34,952 nt of DNA from Flammeovirga sp. SJP92 (lineage in GTDB: Bacteria; Bacteroidota; Bacteroidia; Cytophagales; Flammeovirgaceae): contig NZ_LQAQ01000075.1 in the NCBI RefSeq assembly GCF_001583495.1, forward strand, positions 1 through 34,952, in the 5' to 3' direction. Below are positions 8,823-17,649 of the stretch, one piece after another. The translations under genes were made by a program, and so were the position numbers. How positions within the stretch are numbered: position 1 is the stretch's first letter; every line of letters starts with the position of its first letter. The notes below the pieces were generated by a model that saw nothing but the letters and a program-made list of their open reading frames with translations, searched no databases and had not been told where the DNA came from.

Positions 8823-9746
8823 CTAAAATTTGATTTGATGGATGTTATCAAATTTTTCTGTAAAAATGCGTTCAATATACTGCAATTCCTTTTTAAATTT
8901 TAAATCAGAACGGGATGCAAAATATAACGTATTATCCGTGCTTACTTTTCCTTCCCATACCAATTTGATCTTTCCATCTCTTATATCTTCCTTGCATAAG
9001 AAGTCAGGTACCAAGGCCATTCCATCTGCTTGATATAAACATCGAATAATAGAAGAAATATTAGGTAGAATATAATTGGGTTTAAAAGCCGGTTTCTTTC
9101 CTAAGTTCTCAAACCAAAACCTTCTGAAATGCTCCATCTCATTGGAAGCACTGTACCATGTTTTCTGTTGCAGTAGTTCTTCGAGTGCTTTCCATTTTTT
9201 TTCTTTGATCAAAGTCTCCGCCTCAGAGGTATCCACATTATTACCAGCAATTAGAATAATTCTCTCTTTAGAAAAAGGGATGTAGGTGATTTGTTGATTT
9301 TTAGTATCAGGAGTTTTAGGAGTAATGACCAAGTCCAGTAATCCATTGTTGAGGTCCTTGATGAGATCGATATGACTTCCAAACTTGGCAATTAGATCAA
9401 ATTCCAATTGAGGTACTTTTTGCTCCAAAACCAATTGAAACATTTCAGAACACATACCAATATGCAAAGAAGGTTTACGGTCTTGAGAAGTTCTTCTGAA
9501 ATGTTGCTCAGCCTTTTCCAGTTTTTCAATTGAACCAATAATATATTCATATAGGAATTTTCCTTCCTCCGTAGGAATCATTTTTCTTGACGTTCTTTCA
9601 AATAGTTTTTTACCAATATAAGATTCCAATGCATTGAGGTGTACACTTACTCCAGGTTGTGAGGAATACAAGGCATTGGCCGCCTTTGTCAATGTTCCAT
9701 TTTCATAAACTTCTTTGAAAGTTCTATACCATTCTAAGTTAACCAT
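8823..9746 (-). CDS. LysR-type transcriptional regulator
   Basis: A 307-aa DNA-binding regulator of normal family length. The winged helix-turn-helix covers about residues 1-60, with the family pattern TLTKAANALYSSQPGVSVHL followed by LFERTSRKMIPTEEGK. The periplasmic-binding-protein-like effector domain spans about 90-300 and contains NISSIIRCLYQADGMALVPD. It is divergent from the mdaB-like gene at 9895, with 148 bases between them. LysR proteins classically control such divergent neighbours, so it probably regulates that quinone reductase. The effector is unknown. Confidence 0.92.
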   Translation of the reverse strand: MVNLEWYRTFKEVYENGTLTKAANALYSSQPGVSVHLNALESYIGKKLFERTSRKMIPTEEGKFLYEYIIGSIEKLEKAEQHFRRTSQDRKPSLHIGMCSEMFQLVLEQKVPQLEFDLIAKFGSHIDLIKDLNNGLLDLVITPKTPDTKNQQITYIPFSKERIILIAGNNVDTSEAETLIKEKKWKALEELLQQKTWYSASNEMEHFRRFWFENLGKKPAFKPNYILPNISSIIRCLYQADGMALVPDFLCKEDIRDGKIKLVWEGKVSTDNTLYFASRSDLKFKKELQYIERIFTEKFDNIHQIKF

Positions 9747-9771
9747 ATCTCTATCTATTAAAATATTAATA

Positions 9772-9779
9772 CAAAGGTA
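9772..9779 (-). promoter_or_regulatory. Putative -7 box of lysR
   Basis: The minus strand reads TACCTTTG, an exact TAnnTTTG match, 26 bases before the lysR start codon. I could not find a TTTG at the usual -33 spacing. Confidence 0.4.
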
Positions 9780-9815
9780 TAAAATGTATTATTTTTATGA
9801 TAGTATGTCAACTTT

Positions 9816-9823
9816 TACTTTTG
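9816..9823 (+). promoter_or_regulatory. Putative -7 box of the mdaB-like gene
   Basis: The plus strand reads TACTTTTG, an exact TAnnTTTG match, 72 bases before the ATG. It is flanked by two direct GTCAA repeats (in TATGTCAAC and CTTGTCAAG) that could be part of the LysR-binding region. No TTTG is seen at the -33 position, which would fit an activator-dependent promoter. Confidence 0.4.
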
Positions 9824-9894
9824 TACTTGTCAAGCCGATAGGGTATTAAATCATCCTAAAGTCTTACAACATATTATCATCAAAAAAAGAAAAC

Positions 9895-10485
9895 ATGAAA
9901 AATATATTTATTATCAACGCTGCACACCCTTTTGCACATTCCGGAGGTAGATTTAATAAAACGTTATTAGAGTTTACAACCAATTATTATTCAGAAAAAG
10001 AAGATATTGAAGTTAGAACCACACAAATAGGGGATGAATATGATCCAATGAAAGAAGTAGAAAATTTCAAATGGGCCGATATAGTGATTTATCATGTACC
10101 AATTTGGTGGTTCCAAGTTCCTAACGGTTTCAAAGAATATATTGATCAGGTATTTACTGCAGGTCACCAAAACGGCATTTACAAGCATGATGGGAGAAGT
10201 CGTAAAAATCCTGAAATCAACTATGGAACAGGAGGCATGTTACACGGTACAAAATACATATTAACTACGAGCTGGAATGCACCTCACACAGCGTTTACAA
10301 TGGAGAATGAGTTCTTCCAGCAAAAAAGTGTAGACGAAGGTGTAATGTTTGGCTTCCACAGAATGAATGCATTTACAGGAATGGAACTAATAGACACGCA
10401 TCACTTCTATGATATGGAAAAGAATGCTGACGTTCCCAAAGAGTTAGAGAAGTATAATACATTTTTGGAGCAATTGGCATTATAA
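9895..10485 (+). CDS. mdaB: NAD(P)H:quinone oxidoreductase, MdaB/flavodoxin-fold family
   Basis: A 196-aa cytoplasmic flavoprotein. The start IFIINAAHPFAHSGG corresponds to the phosphate-binding loop of MdaB-type reductases. WADIVIYHVPIWWFQVP, KEYIDQVFTAGH, YGTGGMLHGTKYILTTSWNAP and the C-terminal FHRMNAFTGMELI follow the E. coli MdaB layout almost block for block, and the length matches. The known role of the family is two-electron reduction of quinones with NAD(P)H, which protects against redox stress. It is divergent from a LysR gene and ends at a strong terminator, so it is a single-gene unit probably induced by that regulator. The symbol is by family similarity, and the substrate is inferred. 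Confidence 0.88.
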   Translation: MKNIFIINAAHPFAHSGGRFNKTLLEFTTNYYSEKEDIEVRTTQIGDEYDPMKEVENFKWADIVIYHVPIWWFQVPNGFKEYIDQVFTAGHQNGIYKHDGRSRKNPEINYGTGGMLHGTKYILTTSWNAPHTAFTMENEFFQQKSVDEGVMFGFHRMNAFTGMELIDTHHFYDMEKNADVPKELEKYNTFLEQLAL

Positions 10486-10493
10486 TTTAAAGA

Positions 10494-10524
10494 AATCAGC
10501 TCATAACGGGCTGATTTTTTTTGT
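10494..10524 (+). terminator. Intrinsic terminator of the mdaB-like gene
   Basis: AATCAGC (10494-10500) pairs with GCTGATT (10510-10516) around a 9-base loop, followed by TTTTTT. It starts 9 bases after the stop codon. Confidence 0.88.
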
Positions 10525-10660
10525 CCTTTTAAAATAGTACTACGGCAATACTACTTCAAGATTTTCTTTTTTTTTGATTCAGCAGAAAAATGCTTCAAAT
10601 TGTATAGGATTTGCTACAACATTGACAGTACTATTGGTCTCTATATTCTAATTTTATTGT

Positions 10661-11587
10661 ATGGATATCACTAGACGAACCACTCTTAAAATGGTATTAA
10701 AATCTGCCCTTGGGCTGGCATTATTTCCAAATACATTTTATACAATGAACAAACAAACTTTATACACTGACAATCTAGGTTTACAACTATGGACTTTGAG
10801 AAATGAAATTGAAAAGGATCCTGAAGCTACGTTAATCAAAGTAGCTGACTTAGGGTATAAACAGTTGGAAGGAATGAGTTTGCCTCAAGTAATGGCGCTT
10901 AAAGAAATAGCATCAAATATTGGTTTATCCTTTCAAAGTTCATTTTTTCAGTGGACGTACTTGACTCAAAATTGGGAGTTAGCGCACCAAAAAGGAGTAC
11001 GTAAGATCAATAATATCAATAGTTTTGAGGACTTGGTTGAATTGGCTTATCAACAAGGATTGACACACCTTACTTTCGGATATATTTTTGAAGAGGAGAG
11101 GGGAGTGGAAAATTATAAAAAATGGGCTGATGCACTTAATAAAGCAGGGGAACAATGTAAAGAAGCGGGAATTACACTGTCTTATCATCATCATGGTTTT
11201 GAATTTGAAGAGCACAATGGTACAACAATTTTTGAAATTCTATTCAACCGTTTGGAAAGCGATCTTGTAAAATTCGAATTGGATACTTTCTGGTTGAAAA
11301 TTGCGGGAATAGATCCTCTTCAAATGCTTCATAAATTGAAAGGACAAGTGAGTTTCCTTCACCTTAAAGACCTGAAGAGCAATAAAAAAATATATTTTAA
11401 TGATCAAATTGTACCCCATAATTTATTTGTTCCATTAGGGAAGGGTGTGATTGATTTTCCATCTATTCTTACTGAAGCTAAAAACCAGAATATTAAAACC
11501 TGTTATGTGGAGCAAGATTATGCAGATGCACCTTTTACAAGCTTGAAGGAAAGTATAGAATGGTTAAAAAAGAATGAGTTGAAGTAA
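10661..11587 (+). CDS. Sugar phosphate isomerase/epimerase-like TIM-barrel protein with Tat-type signal
   Basis: A 308-aa protein of the xylose isomerase-like TIM-barrel superfamily (AP endonuclease 2 fold). The N-terminus has a twin-arginine motif (RRTTLKM, residues 5-11) followed by a hydrophobic stretch ending near LFPNTF, so it is probably exported folded to the periplasm. Barrel motifs are GLQLWTLRNEIEKDP, LSYHHHGFEFE, KFELDTFWLKIAGIDP, FLHLKDLK and the metal-site-like PLGKGVIDFPSIL. The exact substrate cannot be read from sequence; relatives act on sugars and inositols. Its stop codon directly abuts the stop codon of the convergent 11588-12313 gene, so there is no intergenic terminator. 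Confidence 0.85.
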   Translation: MDITRRTTLKMVLKSALGLALFPNTFYTMNKQTLYTDNLGLQLWTLRNEIEKDPEATLIKVADLGYKQLEGMSLPQVMALKEIASNIGLSFQSSFFQWTYLTQNWELAHQKGVRKINNINSFEDLVELAYQQGLTHLTFGYIFEEERGVENYKKWADALNKAGEQCKEAGITLSYHHHGFEFEEHNGTTIFEILFNRLESDLVKFELDTFWLKIAGIDPLQMLHKLKGQVSFLHLKDLKSNKKIYFNDQIVPHNLFVPLGKGVIDFPSILTEAKNQNIKTCYVEQDYADAPFTSLKESIEWLKKNELK

Positions 11588-12313
11588 TTATTCATTGCTT
11601 TTTGATTGCGTTTCGATAAAAGGTATTGTTATAATAAATTGTAATAGATCTGCTCTTGAAGAAACCGAGGCCTCATTACTGGCTACATTTGATAAACCTA
11701 AAACATATCTCAAACGCAAGTCAATGCCTTTTCCCTCTCGTACTTTTCCAAAGCTTTTCACTACCTCAAAAGCCCAATTATAATTCACTGTTTTGAAGGA
11801 GTTTTTTATATCTTGATTGATGGTAGCTTCATTCCCATTTTTGAGATCTAACTCTGTAATTTCAGTTGCTCTATTAAGGAAAGAAAATTGAGGACCAGTG
11901 CTGAAATGCCAACTGTCGGATACAGAGTAACGGACCAATATTGGGACATCAAAATATCGAATATTCCATGAGGTGTTTTTTTCGGCAATTAAAGAATCAG
12001 CAAATTCTGGGACAGGTAATATCTTAGGTGTATTTCTTCTGCTTCGGTCACTAATCATTTTAAATTCAGCCACCAATTGAAACTTATCAGAAATTTTGGT
12101 GTGTGTGCCCAAACCAAAGTTAAACCCTACCTTTACATCACCTGGAGCATTTTCATAAAAAGTTGTATTTGCTCCAGCATCCAAACTCAAATGAAATTTT
12201 TCAGAAGCCACTTTATCTCCAAAAATTAAAACCAGAATGGCTGCTTGTCCTTGGCATATAGAAGACTTAATAATAAAAAAAAGGAGTAGTGTAGTTATTT
12301 TCAGGAGTTGCAT
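11588..12313 (-). CDS. Outer-membrane beta-barrel (porin-like) protein
   Basis: A 241-aa protein with a signal peptide (hydrophobic core LLKITTLLLFFIIKSSI, cleavage near ICQGQA). The mature part shows alternating hydrophobic/polar strands such as VGFNFGLGTHTKISDKFQL, LVAEFKMI, YFDVPILVRY, WHFSTGPQFSFL and LRLRYVLGLSN. This is the pattern of small PorT/OmpA-like 8-strand barrels common in Bacteroidota. An outer-membrane location is likely. A transport or structural role cannot be decided. It is convergent with the isomerase gene with no space between the stop codons. Confidence 0.75.
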   Translation of the reverse strand: MQLLKITTLLLFFIIKSSICQGQAAILVLIFGDKVASEKFHLSLDAGANTTFYENAPGDVKVGFNFGLGTHTKISDKFQLVAEFKMISDRSRRNTPKILPVPEFADSLIAEKNTSWNIRYFDVPILVRYSVSDSWHFSTGPQFSFLNRATEITELDLKNGNEATINQDIKNSFKTVNYNWAFEVVKSFGKVREGKGIDLRLRYVLGLSNVASNEASVSSRADLLQFIITIPFIETQSKSNE

Positions 12314-12489
12314 CAGCTATTATTTACTCAGATAAATATTAATACAAACTATATTTTATTGTTAGTTCGTGAAAACAAATTAAAGAAAAGAGATTTGGTA
12401 ACCTAAACTAACTTGTAAGTAAAGCATAAAAAGTTTTCAGAAATATCAATTGATAGTTGAGAATAAGGACAAAGTAGTATTGAAATTTA

Positions 12490-13605
12490 CTATGAAATAA
12501 AATGAATAATTAGTTTTTTAAAAAGGTCAATAATGGAATATTGAGTAAGAAGAAGTGGCATATAAGGAATAGCACTGATGACCACTGTAATGAAAAAGAA
12601 GTTTGAATTGATGGGGATTAATTTCAAAGACTGATTTGAAGCATAACTTCCATTTATATCTGAAAGTGATGAGTTATCCATACTGCCGAGCAACTTATCT
12701 TCTTCCTTTTTATGGTAGATCCACTTATCAAAATAAGCCCTATTATGTTCTCGAAGAAGTTGTCCGAATTTGAGTATACCTTCAGTTTTAGCTTTGAACA
12801 TTTTATTTACAAAAAAAGTAAGTGGAATATAGTTGAGGAAAGGAAAAAAGAGGGTGTAAAAGATAATTTGTACAGTCAGAGACTTTAGGGTAGTTCCTTC
12901 ATACACTATTTCTAACCCCATATGTGTAGAAATGATGGCAGAAATGAGAAAAGATAAAAAGCTAAATAAAAAGGGAATAAGATTGATAAACTCTAAGCCA
13001 CCCATGCCATCAGCGTGAACAGGGTCAATTTTGAGTTTTAAAAAACTAACTTTAAGAAGCATCCAAAACCAAATAACCCATCTGAATATCCATCTGAAGA
13101 TAAGAAGTTGAAAAAAGGGAAGTGATATGAATAAATAATACCATCCAATGAAATTAATTTCCTTTGTGTCATCATTGAAAAAGTAACTTTTGTTAGCGTT
13201 ATTGATCACATCCTCCCAAAAGAGAATAATTAAAGAATAAAATAACACGTAAAAGATTATTTCCGCTACATTATTTTTTGTGATATACGAAATGTTACGC
13301 AATACTTTTTCAAACTTTTCCTTTTCACTTTCTGCAATGATATTTTGGGTTTGCTCTAAAAATTGATTAAATGGTTTGTCTACTTTTTTTTCCATCAACA
13401 TGATTATTGGGATCAATAGTAAAAACCGAATATGAAACTCAAAATCATTAAAAACAGTCACAGAAGAATTTGTGTTGATAAAAAATGAACTGATTGTTAT
13501 CGGGAGCCACACGATGATAATAAGTAAGATTATTTTCAGCCCCTTGCTTTTTACTGGTTTTAATAAATAAGAAAGTGTTCCAGAATCAGAAAAAGAAATA
13601 TTCAT
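12490..13605 (-). CDS. Polytopic inner-membrane protein of unknown function
   Basis: A 371-aa protein with about seven hydrophobic segments, around residues 23-42, 57-72, 112-130, 150-185, 205-226, 245-270 and 335-358. It has no signal peptide. Between segments lie lysine/glutamate-rich cytoplasmic loops and the conserved-looking loop DPVHADGMGGLEFI (about 194-207). Similar His-Asp-Gly-Gly loops occur in uncharacterised bacterial membrane proteins. No transporter signature is visible, so no function is proposed. It is a single gene, with 176 bases to the next gene downstream. Confidence 0.65.
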   Translation of the reverse strand: MNISFSDSGTLSYLLKPVKSKGLKIILLIIIVWLPITISSFFINTNSSVTVFNDFEFHIRFLLLIPIIMLMEKKVDKPFNQFLEQTQNIIAESEKEKFEKVLRNISYITKNNVAEIIFYVLFYSLIILFWEDVINNANKSYFFNDDTKEINFIGWYYLFISLPFFQLLIFRWIFRWVIWFWMLLKVSFLKLKIDPVHADGMGGLEFINLIPFLFSFLSFLISAIISTHMGLEIVYEGTTLKSLTVQIIFYTLFFPFLNYIPLTFFVNKMFKAKTEGILKFGQLLREHNRAYFDKWIYHKKEEDKLLGSMDNSSLSDINGSYASNQSLKLIPINSNFFFITVVISAIPYMPLLLTQYSIIDLFKKLIIHFIS

Positions 13606-13731
13606 TTTGAATTAGTTTAAAGTAAAAATGCAATAGCTTATAATTCTTAAAGTAAGTGTATTAATTGATATTTGACAATCTAAGAATGAGAAAAACATTA
13701 TCGTTTTTCAAAAAAGAAAAGATATATAAAC

Positions 13732-13758
13732 AGCCTCATAGTCTATGACTACAAGGCT
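13732..13758. terminator. Weak hairpin downstream of the symporter operon
   Basis: AGCCT (13732-13736) pairs with AGGCT (13754-13758), and TAGT pairs with ACTA inside. It lacks a strong T-run on either strand (CAATTTT on plus). It may end the minus-strand symporter transcript, about 115 bases past its stop. Confidence 0.3.
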
Positions 13759-13872
13759 CAATTTTAATACATTGTAATTATCCCCATACAAAAAGAAGTG
13801 TTTTGGAGTAAACTATTTAAATGTAGTACTGTAGGAGCCGTGGATTTTCTATAATTTGATCTTATCGTTTAT

Positions 13873-15567
13873 TTAATGCTCTAGAACTTCCTTAGAAGCA
13901 CCTTTCGGATAACGGATACTTTCCACCATTTCTACTACGTCTTTTGGAGGTGGAGCGGTAAATTGAACAATCACCAATGCGGTAACCACATTGATCAACA
14001 TGGCTATGGTTCCAAAACCTTCAGGGGAAATTCCAAACCACCATTCAGATGGTGTTGTTGCTCCAAAAAGTTGAAATTTGTACCTTAAAATGTATAAAAT
14101 CATACTTCCTAATCCAGTAATCATTCCAGCAATAGCACCTTCTTTATTCATCTTTTTATAGAAAATACCTAAAATTATGGCAGGGAAGAAAGAAGCAGCG
14201 GCCAAACCGAAAGCCAATGCGACAACTGCAGCCACAAAACCTGGAGGGTTGATACCAAAATAGCCAGCAACGATGACTGCAAATGCAGAAGAAATTCTCG
14301 CAGCTAAAAGCTCTCCTTTTTCACTGATGTCTGGCATCCATTGTTTCTTTAAGAGATCGTGGGAAACGGAAGCTGAAATGACCAATAATAAACCCGCCGC
14401 TGTGGAAAGAGCAGCAGCCAAAGCTCCAGCAGCAACTAAAGCAATCACCCAATTGGGCAATTGAGCAATTTCTGGGTTGGCCAATACAATAATATCACGA
14501 TCAATGGTCAATTCGTTGGCGTTAGCATCTGCTAAATACTGAATTTTACCGTCTTGATTTTTATCTTCAAAAGCAATCAGGCCCGTCGTTTCCCATTTTT
14601 GGAACCACTCCGGCATACTTGCATATTCTTTATTGCTTACGGTCTCTATCAAATTCACTCTAGCAAAAGCGGCAATTGCAGGGGCAGTGGTATAAAGTAT
14701 GGCGATAAATGCCAATGCATATCCAGCTGATGAACGTGCATCTTTTACTCTAGGTACTGTAAAAAAACGTACAATTACATGAGGAAGCCCTGCGGTTCCT
14801 AACATCAAAGCAGCAGTAATGCAAAATACATCTATCATGGATTTTTGCCCTTCTGTATATTGATTGAAACCTAATTCGAATGAAAGTTGATCGAGTTTAT
14901 CTAATAAATAAGTATCACTTCCAGTTAGTGTATCTCCAAACCCTAATTGTGGAATGGGGTTATTGGTCAGTTGAATTGAGATAAAAATGGCAGGGACCAT
15001 AAAGGCGAAAATCAAGATGCAATACTGAGCGACTTGTGTGTAAGTAATGCCTTTCATACCACCCATCACGGCATAAATAAAAACCAACGCCATTCCTATA
15101 ATCACTCCTGTATTAATGTCCACTTCTAGGAAACGGGAAAAAACGACACCCACTCCTCTCATTTGCCCTGCAACATAAGTAAATGAAACAATCAAAGCGG
15201 CAAACACAGCAATTGTTCTAGCTTTTTGAGAGTAATAACGGTCACCAATAAAATCGGGCACCGTAAACTTACCAAATTTACGTAGGTAAGGGGCTAAAAG
15301 TAAGGCCAGTAACACATAACCTCCAGTCCATCCCATAAGGTAAACTCCTCCGTCATATCCCATAAATGAGATCAATCCAGCCATACTAATAAAGGATGCG
15401 GCTGACATCCAATCGGCCGCGGTAGCCATTCCATTGGCCAAAGGAGATACGCCTCCTCCTGCAACATAAAACTCTTTTGTAGATCCAGCTCTTGACCAAA
15501 CTGCGATCCCGATATATATCAAAAAGGTGAAGCCTACTATAATGTAGGTCCAAGTTTGTACGTCCAT
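13873..15567 (-). CDS. Sodium:solute symporter, ActP/VC_2705-type large subunit
   Basis: A 564-aa transporter of the sodium:solute symporter family, with about 13 transmembrane segments in the inner membrane. Diagnostic stretches are FYVAGGGVSPLANGMATAADWMS near the N-terminus, FGKFTVPDFIGDRYYSQKAR, the LPHVIVRFFTVPRVKDAR loop and ALAAALSTAAGLLLVIS. These are the hallmarks of the acetate/monocarboxylate branch. A soluble insertion at about 310-365 contains acidic EDKNQDGKIQY, which resembles an EF-hand-like loop. The small DUF4212 gene lies 80 bases upstream in the same operon, which is the fixed partner of the VC_2705 subfamily. The likely role is sodium-coupled uptake of acetate or another short carboxylate; the substrate is inferred. 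Confidence 0.92.
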   Translation of the reverse strand: MDVQTWTYIIVGFTFLIYIGIAVWSRAGSTKEFYVAGGGVSPLANGMATAADWMSAASFISMAGLISFMGYDGGVYLMGWTGGYVLLALLLAPYLRKFGKFTVPDFIGDRYYSQKARTIAVFAALIVSFTYVAGQMRGVGVVFSRFLEVDINTGVIIGMALVFIYAVMGGMKGITYTQVAQYCILIFAFMVPAIFISIQLTNNPIPQLGFGDTLTGSDTYLLDKLDQLSFELGFNQYTEGQKSMIDVFCITAALMLGTAGLPHVIVRFFTVPRVKDARSSAGYALAFIAILYTTAPAIAAFARVNLIETVSNKEYASMPEWFQKWETTGLIAFEDKNQDGKIQYLADANANELTIDRDIIVLANPEIAQLPNWVIALVAAGALAAALSTAAGLLLVISASVSHDLLKKQWMPDISEKGELLAARISSAFAVIVAGYFGINPPGFVAAVVALAFGLAAASFFPAIILGIFYKKMNKEGAIAGMITGLGSMILYILRYKFQLFGATTPSEWWFGISPEGFGTIAMLINVVTALVIVQFTAPPPKDVVEMVESIRYPKGASKEVLEH

Positions 15568-15647
15568 GATTAAAGTTGGTGATGTGTGTAATATTGTATG
15601 AAGTGAAACTCACTTTAAAAAGTGAAATAATTGGATTTAGCAATGAG

Positions 15648-15950
15648 CTAGTCTTCCAAGTGATGACTTTTATCCAATCTGTTCATCAAAAAAATGTAAA
15701 TAATAATAAGCACACAGAAGATGTAAATACTCCCTTGCTGTGCAAACCAAAAACCAAGTTTAAAGCCTCCCATTGTGATTTTATTGAGAGTATCCTTAAA
15801 AAGAATCCCTGCTCCAAAAGAGGTGACAAACCAAATACTCAATAAAATCCCAAGGTATTTCAGGTTGGTTTTCCAATAATGTTTTTTTGCTTCAGAAGAG
15901 GAAGTAGTAGAAGTTTGAGACCTTTCCGTTTTCTCTATTTGTTTTTGCAT
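15648..15950 (-). CDS. DUF4212 small subunit of the sodium/solute symporter
   Basis: A 100-aa membrane protein with a polar N-terminus rich in Ser/Thr/Lys and the family start KKHYWKTNLKYLGILLSIW. Two transmembrane segments follow (about 30-50 and 68-90), separated by the conserved-looking loop LNKITMGGFKLGFWFAQQGS. In this family the small protein always precedes an ActP-like symporter, as here. It probably assembles with the large subunit in the inner membrane. It is the first gene of the two-gene operon. Confidence 0.88.
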   Translation of the reverse strand: MQKQIEKTERSQTSTTSSSEAKKHYWKTNLKYLGILLSIWFVTSFGAGILFKDTLNKITMGGFKLGFWFAQQGSIYIFCVLIIIYIFLMNRLDKSHHLED

Positions 15951-16170
15951 AGTGAGTAGTAGTTCTTAAAGTTTGAGAAAAAAGTTACCAATAAGTTAGT
16001 GGTTTCCAATTGATGTTTAAAGTTTTACACCAAAATTTTATCCGATGTAAGGCCAGTCCATTCTTTCTCTACAAAAAATAGGAATAAATAGGTGTAATTC
16101 CATTCAAAAATAAATTTTCATTTTGCTTAATTTATATTGATCTTCACAGAAATTTGACCGTTTAAAAAAG

Positions 16171-17376
16171 ATGAAAATACTACATACAGCAGACCTTCAT
16201 ATTGGCAACCGCTTGCATGAACAATCACAAGCAGAGGAACAGCAGATGACTTTGGATTGGATGGTGGACCTTGTTCAAAAAGAAGAGGTTGATGTAGTAT
16301 TGGTTTCAGGAGATGTATTTGATACTGCCCAGCCTTCAGGTCAAAGCCTCAAGATGTATTACAAGTTCTTAACCGATTTGGTGAGAACAAATTGTAAGAA
16401 GGTAGTCATTACGGGAGGCAATCATGATGGTGCCTCTGTCTTGAATGCGCCCAAGGAACTATTGTCATTTTTGGATGTGACCGTTGTTGGGAAAATTTCT
16501 GACAATCCAGCAGAAGAAGTTTTTGAATTTGACATCAATGGAGAAAAAGTAGTAATTGCTGCTGTTCCATTTTTAAGAGATCAAGATATCCGAAAAGCAA
16601 CAAGTGGACAACATTTTGAAAATATTGGAGACCGTTTTAAAGAAGCTTTAATTGAACATTATCAAGAAGTAGGAAAAGTCTGTGAAGAAAAATCAGATGA
16701 TCAAACCCTTGTTATTGGTATGGGGCACCTTTTCGCCATTGGAGGGGAGACTTCGACTTCTGAAAGTGAAAGAAATGTATATGTTGGTGGATTAGGAGAT
16801 ATTGGAGCAGATGATTTCCCAAAAATATTCGATTATATAGCTTTAGGCCATTTGCATAGGGCTCAAAAGGTGAAATATGATCAAATACGTTATTCAGGAT
16901 CTCCTTATATATTGAGCTTTAGTGAGATTCATCACAAAAAAGAAGTGGTGATTTTATCTTCTGAAAATAAAAAATTTACCCTTGAGCATGTAAGTGTCCC
17001 TGTATTTAGAACCATCAAGAAAATCAAAACTAATTTAGAGGACTGCTTGCTTCAATTAACATCAATGGCTTCCTTAAACCATCAATTGACGCCTTGGGTA
17101 GAAGTGGTGATTACGCATTCAAAACCTGGAGACAATCCTATTTATGATATTTACAAGCATATCGAAGAATTGAATATTGAGGTTTTAAAAATTGGAATTC
17201 ATAAGGAGTTAGAACATAAAAAAATAGAGCGTGTGCCATTGAAGGAGCTGGAAAACCTTACGCCCGAGGAAACATTTTTAGAACTCTGCCAGTTGAGAAA
17301 TTTGAACCTAGAGGAAGATCCTAAAATGAAAGATGCCTTTTATGAAATTTATAATAAGGTAAAAGAGAGAACTTAG
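16171..17376 (+). CDS. sbcD: Exonuclease SbcCD subunit D
   Basis: A 401-aa metallophosphoesterase nuclease of the Mre11/SbcD family, normal length. Metal-binding motifs appear in order: D8-x-H10 in HTADLHIG, D48 in SGDVFD, N84-H85-D86 in GGNHDG, then GMGHLFAIGG and ALGHLHRAQ. The SbcD C-terminal domain follows (about 275-400), ending in a charged helix. With the ATPase SbcC it processes DNA hairpins and ends in the cytoplasm. The usual partner sbcC is not next to it: the downstream neighbour is a sulfatase gene 273 bases away. Upstream is the divergent symporter operon. Confidence 0.95.
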   Translation: MKILHTADLHIGNRLHEQSQAEEQQMTLDWMVDLVQKEEVDVVLVSGDVFDTAQPSGQSLKMYYKFLTDLVRTNCKKVVITGGNHDGASVLNAPKELLSFLDVTVVGKISDNPAEEVFEFDINGEKVVIAAVPFLRDQDIRKATSGQHFENIGDRFKEALIEHYQEVGKVCEEKSDDQTLVIGMGHLFAIGGETSTSESERNVYVGGLGDIGADDFPKIFDYIALGHLHRAQKVKYDQIRYSGSPYILSFSEIHHKKEVVILSSENKKFTLEHVSVPVFRTIKKIKTNLEDCLLQLTSMASLNHQLTPWVEVVITHSKPGDNPIYDIYKHIEELNIEVLKIGIHKELEHKKIERVPLKELENLTPEETFLELCQLRNLNLEEDPKMKDAFYEIYNKVKERT

Positions 17377-17515
17377 TATTAGTTATTGCACTTTCAGATT
17401 CTTGAGATATTTTTTTATGAAAAGCTTGTAGAAACACGGAGACGTTATTCTCTTATTAAAGACTTCTACTTTAACGTATAAACACCCTTTCAGCATCTTT
17501 TTATTCAAAAAAACA

Positions 17516-17533
17516 CCTTCAAAAGGGGGAGAA
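17516..17533 (+). promoter_or_regulatory. Candidate shared cis-element upstream of the sulfatase
   Basis: CCTTCAAAAGGGGGAGAA lies about 120-135 bases before the sulfatase ATG and follows TTTTTATTCAAAAAA. A closely similar block, CCCTAAAAAGGGGAGAA, lies upstream of the beta-helix gene (26720-26736). Weaker versions occur at 23503-23514 and, on the other strand, at 25177-25186. The function is unknown and the link is by resemblance only. Confidence 0.3.
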
Positions 17534-17649
17534 ACAGTGCTTATTTAAGATGGATTTTCTTTATTAGACAAAATAATGACATCACTACTAAAGGGCATCT
17601 GCTACATTGCACACAATGAAATGATATAGCAATAAAAAGATTTTTTATA

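Noticed and set aside
10533-10635. AATAGTACT ... AGTACTATT inverted repeat upstream of the isomerase gene
   Set aside because: The 9-base arms are 85 bases apart and contain the self-complementary AGTACT, so pairing is not convincing.
15576-15845. An 89-aa plus-strand frame
   Set aside because: It is antisense to the well-supported DUF4212 gene and symporter start, with no recognisable features.
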